A DNA stretch of 64,000 nt, taken from the NCBI RefSeq assembly GCF_013389595.1, contig NZ_CP058306.1, positions 496,001-560,000 of the forward strand, given 5' to 3'. Below, piece after piece: positions 46,467 through 55,573 of this stretch. The DNA is from Flavobacterium sp. I3-2. GTDB taxonomy: Bacteria > Bacteroidota > Bacteroidia > Flavobacteriales > Flavobacteriaceae. A program made the position numbers and the translations under genes. Position 1 is the stretch's first letter, and the number at the start of each line of letters is the position of its first letter. The notes below the pieces were generated by a model. The model was not told where the DNA came from and did not search any database. It saw only the letters and a program-made list of their open reading frames with translations.

Positions 46467-46501
46467 AAAAAATCTCAATACGTAAAAACACATTGAGATT
46501 T
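46467..46501 (-). terminator. terminator copy A2 (downstream of clpX)
   Basis: Same 35 bases as 45373-45407, with a T-run on the minus strand. It ends the clpX transcript. Confidence 0.75.
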
Positions 46502-46523
46502 TAATTAATTTATGATAAAAAAA

Positions 46524-47756
46524 CTAGATTGACATTTCCAACCTGTTCATTAAATTTTTGTTCAAAGCTGTTTCTGCAAAAGCTTTATCAACAATAAATG
46601 CTTCTTTATCAGAACTTGGTAATTCGTACATCGGATCTGTTAAAATAGCTTCACACAACGAACGTAAACCACGAGCACCTAATTTATATTCTAATGCTTT
46701 TTCTACTACATAATCTAAAGCTTCGTCTGTAAAAGTAAGTGTTACACCGTCCATTTCAAAAAGCTTTTCGTATTGCTTAACCAAAGCATTTTTAGGCTCA
46801 GTTAAAATCATTCGAAGCGTTTCTTTATCCAACGGATCCATGTGCGTCAGAACTGGTAAACGACCAATGATTTCAGGAATTAAACCAAAATCTTTAATAT
46901 CTTTTGGGATGATATATTGCAATAAATTAGCTTTATCAACTTTACCTTCATCTTTTGAATTTCCGAATCCAACTGCTTGAAAATTCATACGCTTAGAAAT
47001 GATTCTTTCAATTCCATCGAAAGCTCCACCAGCAATAAAAAGAATATCTTTTGTATTAACTTCGATGAATTTCTGATCAGGATGTTTACGTCCTCCTTTA
47101 GGCGGAACATTTACAATTGAACCTTCTAATAATTTTAATAACGCTTGCTGAACACCTTCTCCAGAAACATCACGTGTTATCGATGGATTATCGCTTTTAC
47201 GAGCAATCTTATCGATTTCGTCAATGAAGATAATTCCGCGTTCTGCTTTTTCAACATCGTAATCTGCAGCTTGCAACAACTTAGTTAAAATACCTTCAAC
47301 ATCTTCACCAACATAACCAGCTTCAGTTAAAACAGTAGCGTCAACGATAGCTAACGGCACGTTTAACATACGAGCGATAGTTTTTGCTACCAATGTTTTT
47401 CCTGTTCCGGTTTGTCCAACAATGATGATGTTACTTTTTTCGATTTCAACATCGTCATTACTTTCTTGCTGCAACAATCGTTTGTAGTGATTATAAACTG
47501 CAACTGATAAAACTTTTTTAGTTTGATCTTGACCTATTACATATTGATCTAAAAACTGACGAATTTCGATTGGTTTTTTTAATAAAACCTCATCAGACAA
47601 TCCGTTAATTCCGTTTGATTTAATTTCTTCAAGTACGATTCCGTGAGCTTGTTCCACACAATGGTCACAAATATGCGCATTAATTCCTGCTATAAGAATG
47701 TTCGTTTCTGCTTTTGAACGTCCACAAAACGAACAATCATTCCCATCATTTCTCAT
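46524..47756 (-). CDS. clpX: ATP-dependent Clp protease ATP-binding subunit ClpX
   Basis: AAA+ unfoldase of 410 residues that feeds ClpP. The N-terminal zinc-binding domain has CSFCG and CDHC; the AAA+ core has GQTGTGKT (Walker A, near 115), [10 protein letters not shown] (Walker B, near 177), and GGRKHP pore region near 222, with a C-terminal small domain. The start is 22 bases after clpP, and tig lies upstream: the conserved tig-clpP-clpX order. Confidence 0.98.
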   Translation of the reverse strand: MRNDGNDCSFCGRSKAETNILIAGINAHICDHCVEQAHGIVLEEIKSNGINGLSDEVLLKKPIEIRQFLDQYVIGQDQTKKVLSVAVYNHYKRLLQQESNDDVEIEKSNIIIVGQTGTGKTLVAKTIARMLNVPLAIVDATVLTEAGYVGEDVEGILTKLLQAADYDVEKAERGIIFIDEIDKIARKSDNPSITRDVSGEGVQQALLKLLEGSIVNVPPKGGRKHPDQKFIEVNTKDILFIAGGAFDGIERIISKRMNFQAVGFGNSKDEGKVDKANLLQYIIPKDIKDFGLIPEIIGRLPVLTHMDPLDKETLRMILTEPKNALVKQYEKLFEMDGVTLTFTDEALDYVVEKALEYKLGARGLRSLCEAILTDPMYELPSSDKEAFIVDKAFAETALNKNLMNRLEMSI

Positions 47757-47778
47757 TTAAATTCTTTTTCTCTTGGGA

Positions 47779-48438
47779 TTATTCTCTAATTAAAACTTCG
47801 TCAATCATACCGTATTCTTTAGCTTCAGCAGCTTTCATCCAGTAATCACGTTCTGAGTCTTTGTAAACTTTTTCGAAAGGTTGTTTTGAATGTTTAGCGA
47901 TGATTTCATATAGTTCATCTTTCAGTTTCAACATTTCTTTTAAATTGATTTCCATATCAGTTGCAACACCTTGCGCTCCTCCAGAAGGCTGGTGAATCAT
48001 TACACGTGAATGTGGTAAAGCTGAACGTTTTCCATCTGCACCAGCACATAATAAAACAGCTCCCATCGACGCAGCCATTCCTGTACAAATTGTAGCTACG
48101 TCAGGTTTTACAAATTGCATCGTATCGTAAATGCCTAAACCTGCGTAAACACTTCCTCCAGGAGAATTGATATAGATTGAAATATCTTTAGAAGCATCAA
48201 CGCTTTCTAAAAATAATAATTGCGCTTGAATGATGTTTGCTACGTAATCATCAACTCCTGTTCCAAGGAAAATAATACGATCCATCATTAAACGAGAAAA
48301 AACATCCATCGAAGCAATGTTCATCGGACGTTCTTCAATAATATAAGGTGTCATGCTTCCTACAATTTTATCGTAGTACATATTGTTTATACCGTGATGC
48401 TGTGTAGCATATTTTTTAAATTCATTACCAAAGTCCAT
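47779..48438 (-). CDS. clpP: ATP-dependent Clp protease proteolytic subunit ClpP
   Basis: From MDFGNEFKK (the track-length frame begins at TTG two codons earlier) it has 219 residues. The serine protease signature MAASMGAVLL places the nucleophile near 124, HQPSGG the His near 149, and INSPGGSVYAGL the oxyanion region near 90. The N-terminal extension of about 25 residues before the mature handle is longer than in E. coli. A TATATTTG element lies beside a hairpin in the gap after tig. Confidence 0.97.
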   Translation of the reverse strand: MDFGNEFKKYATQHHGINNMYYDKIVGSMTPYIIEERPMNIASMDVFSRLMMDRIIFLGTGVDDYVANIIQAQLLFLESVDASKDISIYINSPGGSVYAGLGIYDTMQFVKPDVATICTGMAASMGAVLLCAGADGKRSALPHSRVMIHQPSGGAQGVATDMEINLKEMLKLKDELYEIIAKHSKQPFEKVYKDSERDYWMKAAEAKEYGMIDEVLIRE

Positions 48439-48475
48439 ATGCAAAATTTATTTTTTTTGATTTATATAAATAAGT

Positions 48476-48512
48476 GAGCGTCAAATTCTGATGAATCTGA
48501 CGCTCAAATATA
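48476..48512 (-). promoter_or_regulatory. hairpin after tig with clpP -7 element beside it
   Basis: Stem of 13 bp with one mismatch (GAGCGTCA.ATTC type arms, 48476-48505), loop TGAT, no strong T-run. TATATTTG (48505-48512, minus) shares its last base with the 5' arm. Confidence 0.5.
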
Positions 48513-48531
48513 GTCATTTTTTTCGTGAAAA

Positions 48532-49854
48532 TTATGCTTCGTAAGCTTCCTTAACGAAATCTTTGTAAGAAACTTCTTTCACTTTAGCGTTTACTTTTTC
48601 GCTGAATAACTTAACCATTTTTTCTTGCATTAATTGCTCAGAAATTCTACGAACTTCTTCTTGGTTTGTTAATACACGAGAAACGATATTATCAACATCA
48701 GCTTCAGCTGGTTCTAATTGACCAAATTGAGCCATTTGCTCTTTGATTAATTTAGAAGTATATTCTTTAATTTCTTCGAAAGTGATTTGTAAATTATTAT
48801 CTGTAATAATTCTTCCTTCGATTAATTGGTAACGTAAACCTTTTTCAGATTTTACGTATTCTTCGTTTGCTTCTTCTTCTGTTAAAGGTTTTTCAGCAGC
48901 AGTTTGTAACCATTTTTTCAAGAAAGTTGCTGGTAATTCAAAATCAGTAGATTCGATTAAGAATTCAACTACATCGTTAGTGAACTTTTGATCACCTTGA
49001 GAAGCGAATTGTTTTTCAGCATCTTCTTTGATTTTAGCTTTTAATTCTTCAACTGTAGTAACCACACCTTCTCCGAATAATTTATCAAAGAATTCTTGAT
49101 TTAATTCTGCTTTTTCAGTTGTGTTGATTTCAGTAATTTCAAAAGCAACCTCAACATCTAAACCGTTTGCTTTTTCAGCATCGATATTTAAAACGTTTGC
49201 TAATTTTTGCTCATCTTCGAATAAACCTTTAGTCGAAATTGCAACTACATCTCCAACTTTTTTACCGATGAATTTCTTTTGATTTGTCTTTGTACGAACG
49301 TCAGAAATAGCGAAAGTAGTTTCGTTAGAAATTCCTTCTTCTTCGTTTGAAACTTTTACACGAATATCATCACCTTCTTCAGATTTTTCTTTAGAAACGA
49401 TTTTTCCGTATTGTTTTTGGATAAATTCAACTTGTTCTTCTAACATTGCGTCGTCAGCAACAATATTAAATTTAGTTATTTTATTCTTAGCACCTAAATC
49501 AACAGTAAATTCTGGAGCTAATCCTAATTCAAAATCAAATGATAATGTATCTGCATTCCAATCAATATCTTTTGCAACAGGAAGTGGATTTCCTAAAATA
49601 TCGATTTTTTCTTCATTCAAATACTTGTTTAAATTTTCTTGAAGTAATTTATTAACTTCTTCAAATAAAACAGCAGTTCCGTATTGTTTTTGGATTAAAG
49701 ACATTGGAACAGCACCTTTTCTGAATCCAGGAATGTTAGCATTTTTTTTATAATTCTTTAATACATTATCAACATTTCCTTGGAAATCTTCTTTTGCAAG
49801 CTCGATTGTAACGATTGCGTTAAGAGCATCTACATTATTTCTTGTAATATTCAT
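48532..49854 (-). CDS. tig: trigger factor
   Basis: Ribosome-bound chaperone, 440 residues. The N-terminal ribosome-docking motif reads GFRKGAVP near residue 42 (family consensus GFRxGxxP). A divergent FKBP-like domain (about 150-245) lacks clear prolyl-isomerase active-site residues. The C-terminal helical arms follow (about 250-420). First gene of tig-clpP-clpX. Its promoter sits in a hairpin after the DUF360 gene. Confidence 0.95.
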   Translation of the reverse strand: MNITRNNVDALNAIVTIELAKEDFQGNVDNVLKNYKKNANIPGFRKGAVPMSLIQKQYGTAVLFEEVNKLLQENLNKYLNEEKIDILGNPLPVAKDIDWNADTLSFDFELGLAPEFTVDLGAKNKITKFNIVADDAMLEEQVEFIQKQYGKIVSKEKSEEGDDIRVKVSNEEEGISNETTFAISDVRTKTNQKKFIGKKVGDVVAISTKGLFEDEQKLANVLNIDAEKANGLDVEVAFEITEINTTEKAELNQEFFDKLFGEGVVTTVEELKAKIKEDAEKQFASQGDQKFTNDVVEFLIESTDFELPATFLKKWLQTAAEKPLTEEEANEEYVKSEKGLRYQLIEGRIITDNNLQITFEEIKEYTSKLIKEQMAQFGQLEPAEADVDNIVSRVLTNQEEVRRISEQLMQEKMVKLFSEKVNAKVKEVSYKDFVKEAYEA

Positions 49855-49873
49855 CTTTCTGTTATTTACTACT

Positions 49874-49916
49874 AAAATTGGCTTGCAAAATTATGATATT
49901 TTTACAAGCCAACCAA
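49874..49916 (-). promoter_or_regulatory. tig promoter nested in a terminator-like hairpin
   Basis: On the minus strand TTG, 20-nt spacer, TAATTTTG (49886-49893). Arms TTGGCTTG/CAAGCCAA (49905-49912 and 49878-49885) flank a 19-nt loop that ends with the -7 element; TTTT follows the 3' arm. Confidence 0.65.
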
Positions 49917-49954
49917 GTTTTTAATCTATTGTATTACAATAAACTATTAATTTT

Positions 49955-50305
49955 TTATTTTTTTTTCGATGACGGAATCAGAATTCCAGCAACTGACTGT
50001 AGAATAGATAAAACGATTGAGAAAAACAAGGCGTTTAAAAATCCTCCTACAACAAATCCACTAACAAAATACTCTGCTAATAAAACAATTATTGCATTAA
50101 TTACTAATGAAAATAATCCTAAAGTTAAAATTGTAATTGGCAATGAAAACAACTGTAAAATTGGTTTTACAATAGCATTTAAAACAGCTAATGCTACAAC
50201 AACCCATAAAGCCGACGACCAACTTTCGATAGAAACACCCGGAATGATTGTTTCAGTCAACATCACCAAAACACTTGAAACTATTAATCTAATGATAAAA
50301 TTCAT
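49955..50305 (-). CDS. DUF360/YvlD-type membrane protein (phage holin family IV)
   Basis: 116 residues with four hydrophobic helices (about 4-22, 30-50, 55-78, 85-108) and a short basic tail. The pattern NAIVKPILQLFSLPITILTLGLFSLVINAIIV is the hallmark of the YvlD family, grouped with a mycobacterial holin superfamily by topology. It is a stand-alone chromosomal gene and not part of a prophage. Cellular role unclear. Confidence 0.85.
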   Translation of the reverse strand: MNFIIRLIVSSVLVMLTETIIPGVSIESWSSALWVVVALAVLNAIVKPILQLFSLPITILTLGLFSLVINAIIVLLAEYFVSGFVVGGFLNALFFSIVLSILQSVAGILIPSSKKK

Positions 50306-50317
50306 ATTCTAAAAAAT

Positions 50318-50347
50318 TTAAAAAAGCGTCACCAAAGTAACGCTTTT
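50318..50347 (-). terminator. terminator of the SGNH hydrolase gene
   Basis: Stem AAAAGCGT-AC/GT-ACGCTTTT with one mismatch, loop of four, TTTTTTAAATTTTTT after it on the minus strand. Confidence 0.7.
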
Positions 50348-50359
50348 AAATATAAAAAA

Positions 50360-51943
50360 CTAATTTGAAGCTTTGATTGTAACTCCAGGGAAATTTCCTG
50401 GAACATACAATGGTAAATGAGCTTTGTAATGCTTATTAATAACCTGAATAATTTCGTTTGTTACTAATGCATATCCTCTCGGATTTGGATGCACACCATC
50501 TAAAGAGAACAAAACTACATTCATATTCCCTAAACCTTTAAAATAATCAGCAGTATAAATCTGTCCGTCAGCAACTCTGATTCCAGAAACTAACTGATTC
50601 ATAATTGCATTCATATCAGCAACTGCCAAACCTTTACTTGCTGCAATTGTTTTGATTGTATTATTAAACGAATCTGTCGCTTCTTTAATTTCTTGTTGTT
50701 CTTGAGGAATCAATGTATACATATCTTCAAGCGGATAAGTAACCCCAACTTTACCAAATAAAGCTTGATATTGAGCTGGTAAAGCTGCAATAGTCGCTGC
50801 AGTTGAAGTTGTTCCAATCACCGAACTTGTACCCAAAACAAACAAATCATTTGAAGTTGCGTGACGAGCTTGTCCGTAAATTTGCCCTAAAACCGTTGCT
50901 AAAGGAGCAAATTGTGGATCTTGAGCAAGTATAGTTGCTAATTGAGTCGATAGATTAGGTAACGTTTCGTCTTTGATTAACAAAGGATTTGGAGCTGTTG
51001 TTGAGAAAGTTTGTACACGATCTCCAGCACCTAAATAAGTTAAGGCTCCTTTTAATTTTACAATCAATTCATTTAATTGCCCTACAACTTGAGTCCCACC
51101 AAGAGCTTCAGTTGTTAATGGATTATAAGGAACAGTTGTAAAATGAGGAATAGACGTTACATACGGAATTGTTGCCACGACTCCTTTTGCTCCATTAGCC
51201 GTCAACCCGTTAGTTATTGTAGAATAAACTTGTGCAAAAACATTTGGATCAGTAATATCATTTCCTCCATAAGTAGCTGGATTTAAATTACCTTGTTGAT
51301 TTACACCAGTTCCTCCTGATAACGCATAAGCTAAAACGTCATTACTACCAATCCAGTTTGTAAAAAACGTTGGATTCATAGAAAGTGCATCAGCTAAAAC
51401 CGTTGCATTAGGATTTGTTGCCATTCGAACAAAATATGGATTAGCTTGACCAGTAGCAACGCCTTGTAAATTTCCGTATCCAGCTGCTAATAAATGAAAA
51501 GATTTAGCACCTGGAACTCCCATATTATTGAAGGCTTTTTGTTGTAATTGACCAACCTGAATAGTAGGTGTACCTGCTAGGTTTTGAGGCCCACCTGTAC
51601 TCATATTGATAATCATTCGAGTTTTAGCTATAATATTACTTCCTAAAAGTAATCCTCCAAGATCATTAACATCATCCGCATATGAAGGTTGGGTGAATTC
51701 GCCACCACCAACAACAGAGAATTGTTTTGATAACAAGTTAGGAAAAGAATATTGTTGACCTGAGCGATACATTGTTCCATCCATATATCCTGAGGTTAAT
51801 GAATTCCCAACAGCAACATATCTTGAGAAATCTGCTTCTCCAGCAGTATAAGTTCCATTTGAAATTTCATCATCAAACTCTGGTTTACATGATGAAAAAC
51901 CTACTGCGATTGCAGCTAAAAGTATAATTTGATATTTTTTCAT
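50360..51943 (-). CDS. SGNH-hydrolase lipoprotein
   Basis: 527 residues. A lipoprotein signal (GFSSC, lipidated Cys near 19) precedes an SGNH/GDSL-type esterase domain: GNSLTSGYMDG (Ser near 48, block I), GSNDVL near 198 (Asn, block III) and DGVHPNPRGY near the C-terminus (Asp and His, block V). A large Ala/Gly/Thr-rich insertion separates the blocks. It lies 10 bases after a FadL-type porin gene, which suggests joint action on lipids or esters at the outer membrane. Confidence 0.85.
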   Translation of the reverse strand: MKKYQIILLAAIAVGFSSCKPEFDDEISNGTYTAGEADFSRYVAVGNSLTSGYMDGTMYRSGQQYSFPNLLSKQFSVVGGGEFTQPSYADDVNDLGGLLLGSNIIAKTRMIINMSTGGPQNLAGTPTIQVGQLQQKAFNNMGVPGAKSFHLLAAGYGNLQGVATGQANPYFVRMATNPNATVLADALSMNPTFFTNWIGSNDVLAYALSGGTGVNQQGNLNPATYGGNDITDPNVFAQVYSTITNGLTANGAKGVVATIPYVTSIPHFTTVPYNPLTTEALGGTQVVGQLNELIVKLKGALTYLGAGDRVQTFSTTAPNPLLIKDETLPNLSTQLATILAQDPQFAPLATVLGQIYGQARHATSNDLFVLGTSSVIGTTSTAATIAALPAQYQALFGKVGVTYPLEDMYTLIPQEQQEIKEATDSFNNTIKTIAASKGLAVADMNAIMNQLVSGIRVADGQIYTADYFKGLGNMNVVLFSLDGVHPNPRGYALVTNEIIQVINKHYKAHLPLYVPGNFPGVTIKASN

Positions 51944-51953
51944 GACGCTTCAA

Positions 51954-53213
51954 TTAAAAATTATAAGAAAGTCCTAAACCAAGAGAATACGCTCCTGAAC
52001 GATAAGTTCCTACAAAAGAAACCGGATTTCCATCTTCAACAAAATAATCATATGAATTATCTGTTTCTTTGAAATGAAGAACTGTAGCAGAGAAATCAAT
52101 TCCTAGTTTTGGTGTAACTTTATATGTAAAACCTAAAGTTCCAGCCAACGCATCATTTCTTGGCGTTTCAGGTGCAAAATAACCATCTTGTACTGGTGAA
52201 ACATCATAATATCCTCCAATACGAGCTGAGAATTTTTCAGTCGGCGCATATTGAACTCCAGCACGAATTGTACTTGAATTTTTATAATTTCTAGGATTTA
52301 CAGAAGATGGAATATTAGGATCTTCAAAATCAATTACTAAACTTTTGTAAGCGCTCCAAAATGTATAATTATAATCAATTGCTGCTAACCATTGTTTATT
52401 AATTTGGTACGAAAAACCAACTGTTAATTCCGCAGGCAATGGCATAGTTGCATCAAATTTACCATCTTTATAAGTTGCTTGGGCAAAAGTTGGCATGTCA
52501 TGGAAAGTCGCATCACCACCTTTAGCTTTCATGTCAATTTGAGAACGATAATTAACACCAAAAGTTACATAATCGTCTAATTTAGCTGTTAACCCTACAT
52601 TATATCCCCACGCATGAACTCCTTGAGCATCTACAGTAACATCTGATCTATTCATTCCCGAATCGTCTGTCATGCTACGAGTCAAGTTTCTATTGAACTT
52701 AACACCTCCATTTACATAAATTAAACCAGCACCAATACTTACATCTTCAGTAATTTTGTAAGAAACAGTCGGTTGAATAAAGAATGATTTTAAATCAATA
52801 TTGTTCACCAAATGTGAACCTTCCCAATCTTGATCCCACTCAACAGCACTTCCGTAAGGTGTATAAATTGCTAAACCTACAGAAAAACGATCGTTTACCT
52901 GATAGTTCCCATAAAAATAAAGTGGTGTACCTGTATTACTAGTTTCATTTTTCCAATTATAAGTTTTATTCTGAAATTTCACATCCGAAGTTAAAGCAGT
53001 AACACCTGCAGAAAAACTCCATTTATCTTTTAAGAAAGTTCCGTTTGCTGGATTAAAAAAGATACTTTCTGCATTCTGACCAATGACAGCAACTCCAGTG
53101 TGCCCCATCGCCAATTGCCTTTGACCTTGCATACTAATACGATATCCCCCTGCAAAAACACTTGAAGACATCAAGGTTAGCAAAGAAATTGCCATAAGTT
53201 TGTTTCTATTCAT
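51954..53213 (-). CDS. OmpP1/FadL-family outer-membrane transporter
   Basis: 419 residues: signal peptide ending FAGG, then the family hallmark RISMQGQRQLAMGHTGVAV and ESIFFNPANGTFL (N-terminal hatch and NPA motif), and a 14-strand barrel ending YSLGLGLSYNF. FadL proteins pass hydrophobic compounds such as long-chain fatty acids. TATATTTG (minus, 53242-53249) lies 29 bases before the ATG. Downstream is an SGNH-hydrolase lipoprotein, plausibly a lipase that releases the substrate. Confidence 0.9.
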   Translation of the reverse strand: MNRNKLMAISLLTLMSSSVFAGGYRISMQGQRQLAMGHTGVAVIGQNAESIFFNPANGTFLKDKWSFSAGVTALTSDVKFQNKTYNWKNETSNTGTPLYFYGNYQVNDRFSVGLAIYTPYGSAVEWDQDWEGSHLVNNIDLKSFFIQPTVSYKITEDVSIGAGLIYVNGGVKFNRNLTRSMTDDSGMNRSDVTVDAQGVHAWGYNVGLTAKLDDYVTFGVNYRSQIDMKAKGGDATFHDMPTFAQATYKDGKFDATMPLPAELTVGFSYQINKQWLAAIDYNYTFWSAYKSLVIDFEDPNIPSSVNPRNYKNSSTIRAGVQYAPTEKFSARIGGYYDVSPVQDGYFAPETPRNDALAGTLGFTYKVTPKLGIDFSATVLHFKETDNSYDYFVEDGNPVSFVGTYRSGAYSLGLGLSYNF

Positions 53214-53241
53214 AAATTTTACATTTATAGTTTTATAATCT

Positions 53242-53249
53242 CAAATATA
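53242..53249 (-). promoter_or_regulatory. -7 element of the FadL-SGNH unit
   Basis: TATATTTG on the minus strand, exact match; -33 box not clear. Confidence 0.45.
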
Positions 53250-53334
53250 TAACAAAATGTTAATCTTTTAATATTTTTAGAAAAAATTACATTTATAAAA
53301 AATATAACCGATTTAAATAAATATTCTTATTATT

Positions 53335-54108
53335 TTAATACGTTTTATCACAAATAAACTCATTTACTTTAATAAAAAACTCGTTAGGATTTTCGGCATG
53401 AAGCCAATGACCTGAATTTGAAACCGCTTCGATTATTGCATTTGGAAAATGCTTTTCAATTTCTACAAAATCAGATTTTTGAATATATTTTGAACGCTCG
53501 CCTTTTAAAAACAATGTCTTTCCTAAATATCTTTTTTCTTCAGACAAAGCTTCTCCAATAACCGAATCGTCATTATTGAACGCTTCTAAATTAAATCTAA
53601 ACCCAAATGAATCTGGAGTAACTCGATGTACATTTTTCATTAAAAACTGAAGCGTACCAAAATCTTTAATATAGCTACCCATAATTTCTTCAATTTCTTT
53701 GCGAGAAGTTACTTTAGAAAAATCGACAGCATTCAAAGCCTCCATAACATCCTGATGATGCGGTGCATAAGCTCTTGGTGCAATATCTGCTACAATTAAT
53801 TTACTTACCTTTAGTGGATATTTACATGCAAAATTCATTGCAACCTTCCCTCCCATTGAATGTCCTAAAAGGATGAATTCGTCTAATTTATTTTCTTGAC
53901 AATATTCCAAAACATCCTGAACCATTACCTCGTAATTAAACACATCGGAATGAAAACTACGCCCATGATTTCGCATATCTAGTAAATGCATTTCAAATCC
54001 TTCTGCAGCAAATTGTATGGCAAGAGTTTTCCAGTTATCTGACATTCCAAGAAAGCCATGAATAATCAAAAACGGTTTTCCAGAACCTTCAATCTTAGAA
54101 TAAATCAT
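53335..54108 (-). CDS. alpha/beta hydrolase (YbfF-like esterase)
   Basis: 257 residues, cytoplasmic. HGFLGMSDNWKTLA near 17 forms the oxyanion loop, LLGHSMGGKVAMNF near 86-99 carries the nucleophile Ser, and NSGHWLHAENP near 236 the catalytic His. Length and the FLGMSDNW motif match the YbfF-type esterase group. Substrate unknown. It is one base downstream of pdxJ. Confidence 0.88.
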   Translation of the reverse strand: MIYSKIEGSGKPFLIIHGFLGMSDNWKTLAIQFAAEGFEMHLLDMRNHGRSFHSDVFNYEVMVQDVLEYCQENKLDEFILLGHSMGGKVAMNFACKYPLKVSKLIVADIAPRAYAPHHQDVMEALNAVDFSKVTSRKEIEEIMGSYIKDFGTLQFLMKNVHRVTPDSFGFRFNLEAFNNDDSVIGEALSEEKRYLGKTLFLKGERSKYIQKSDFVEIEKHFPNAIIEAVSNSGHWLHAENPNEFFIKVNEFICDKTY

Positions 54109-54109
54109 A

Positions 54110-54823
54110 TTATTTCATTTTTTGTTGATACATTCGAATTACGTTTTCAACTCCCAAATACAAAGATTCTGAAATTAAAGCGTGGCCAATTGAAACTTCT
54201 AATAAATTAGGGATATTATTTTTAAAGAATTCGATGTTTTGTAAACTCAAATCATGCCCAGCGTTAACTCCTAATCCCAAATCATTAGCTAATTGCGCAG
54301 CTTTTGAATAAGGCTCAATTGCTTTTTCGTTTCCTAAACCATATTGATGTGCAAATTCTTCTGTATATAATTCAATTCGATTGGTTCCCGTTTCTTTAGC
54401 TCCTTCAATCATCTCTAAAACTGGATCCACGAAAATTGAGGTACGAATTCCTTTTTTCTGAAACTCAGCAACTATTTCTTTTAAATAACCCTGATGTTTG
54501 ATTGTATCCCAACCTGCATTTGAAGTCAAAGCATTTACAGCATCCGGTACTAAAGTTACCTGAGTTGGTTTACATTCAAAAACCAAATCCATAAAGTTAT
54601 CCATCGGATTTCCTTCAATGTTATATTCGGTATAAACAACTTTTACCAAATCGCGGGCATCTTGATAACGTATATGACGTTCGTCTGGACGTGGATGAAT
54701 CGTTATTCCTTCTGCACCAAAAGCCTGAACATCAGATGCAAATTGTAATAAATCAGGTACATTTCCGCCACGAGAATTTCTCAAAGTGGCAATTTTATTT
54801 ATGTTTACAGATAGTTTCGTCAT
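54110..54823 (-). CDS. pdxJ: pyridoxine 5'-phosphate synthase
   Basis: 237 residues, a TIM barrel that makes pyridoxine phosphate from 1-deoxyxylulose 5-phosphate and aminoacetone phosphate. Motifs: VNINKIATLRNSRGG at the N-terminus, GITIHPRPDERHIR near 38, VTLVPDA near 94 and VNAGHDLSLQNI near 191. It begins the unit with the hydrolase and is divergent from the CBS gene. Confidence 0.97.
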   Translation of the reverse strand: MTKLSVNINKIATLRNSRGGNVPDLLQFASDVQAFGAEGITIHPRPDERHIRYQDARDLVKVVYTEYNIEGNPMDNFMDLVFECKPTQVTLVPDAVNALTSNAGWDTIKHQGYLKEIVAEFQKKGIRTSIFVDPVLEMIEGAKETGTNRIELYTEEFAHQYGLGNEKAIEPYSKAAQLANDLGLGVNAGHDLSLQNIEFFKNNIPNLLEVSIGHALISESLYLGVENVIRMYQQKMK

Positions 54824-54911
54824 TATTAATCATTTTATTACAAAAATACAAAGTAAATATGAAGGGTAATTAGTATATTTTTAATTATTTTGCAGTAACA
54901 AAATTGGACTT

Positions 54912-55571
54912 ATGGAATCTATTCAAGAATTCATTATAAAAAACAAAAAATATTTTAATCTAAAGACTATATTTTCTGATGCTGTCGATGTATTGATAAA
55001 TGAAAACCTAACCCATTTTCCGGTTGTAGAAAATGGTATTTTCCTAGGTAATTTATCAACTAACGACGCAGAAACTTTTCCTCAAAAAAATGAGATCGGA
55101 GATGCAAGAGCATTATTTGAAGTTTTTTTTGTTAGAGAAACTAGTTTTTGGTTTGAAGTTATAGAACTCTTTTCTAAACACGAAACGAATATCATTCCCG
55201 TTTTAAACAAAAGCAATAAAGTAATTGGTTATTACCTTTTTGACGATGTGATTCCTTATTTCAACGAAACTCCATTTTTGAAAGAAATAGGAACAACAGT
55301 TATCATTGAGAAAGATATTTATAGCTATAGCATCAGTCAAATTTCGCAAATATTTGAGGTTAACAATTCAAAAATTTTAGGTATAATTATAAGTGAAGTT
55401 ACTGACAATACAGCTCAAATTATTATAAAAGCAACAACAATTAATATTAATGAAATCATTCAATCTTTAAGAAGATATGAATACAATATAATTTCAGAAC
55501 ATATAGAAGATTTATTTTTATCCGATTTAAAAGATCGTTCTGATTATTTAGATAAATATTTAAACATATAA
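54912..55571 (+). CDS. CBS-domain protein
   Basis: 219 residues with two CBS-like halves (about 10-60 and 75-130: LTHFPVVENGIFLGNLS and TNIIPVLNKSNKVIGYYLFDDV) followed by an ACT-like C-terminal part. CBS pairs usually bind adenine nucleotides and regulate partners. It is two bases upstream of nadK, a pairing conserved in Flavobacteriia, so a role in sensing nucleotide state near NAD kinase is plausible but unproven. Confidence 0.8.
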   Translation: MESIQEFIIKNKKYFNLKTIFSDAVDVLINENLTHFPVVENGIFLGNLSTNDAETFPQKNEIGDARALFEVFFVRETSFWFEVIELFSKHETNIIPVLNKSNKVIGYYLFDDVIPYFNETPFLKEIGTTVIIEKDIYSYSISQISQIFEVNNSKILGIIISEVTDNTAQIIIKATTININEIIQSLRRYEYNIISEHIEDLFLSDLKDRSDYLDKYLNI

Positions 55572-55573
55572 AT

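Noticed and set aside
45373..46501. Insertion element bounded by the two identical 35-base hairpins
   Set aside because: The enclosed gene is a lipoprotein, no recombinase is present, the repeats are direct and no target duplication is visible.
49955..50305. Prophage remnant suggested by the holin-family name
   Set aside because: YvlD/DUF360 proteins are ordinary chromosomal genes, and no other phage gene is near.
49878..50312. 144-codon plus-strand frame opposite the DUF360 gene
   Set aside because: The minus-strand product has a recognised membrane family; this frame is its shadow and begins in a terminator.
50318..50347. Another nested promoter (TATATTTA beside the SGNH hydrolase terminator)
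   Set aside because: The element has one mismatch and no -33 box, so it was left out of the nested-promoter group.
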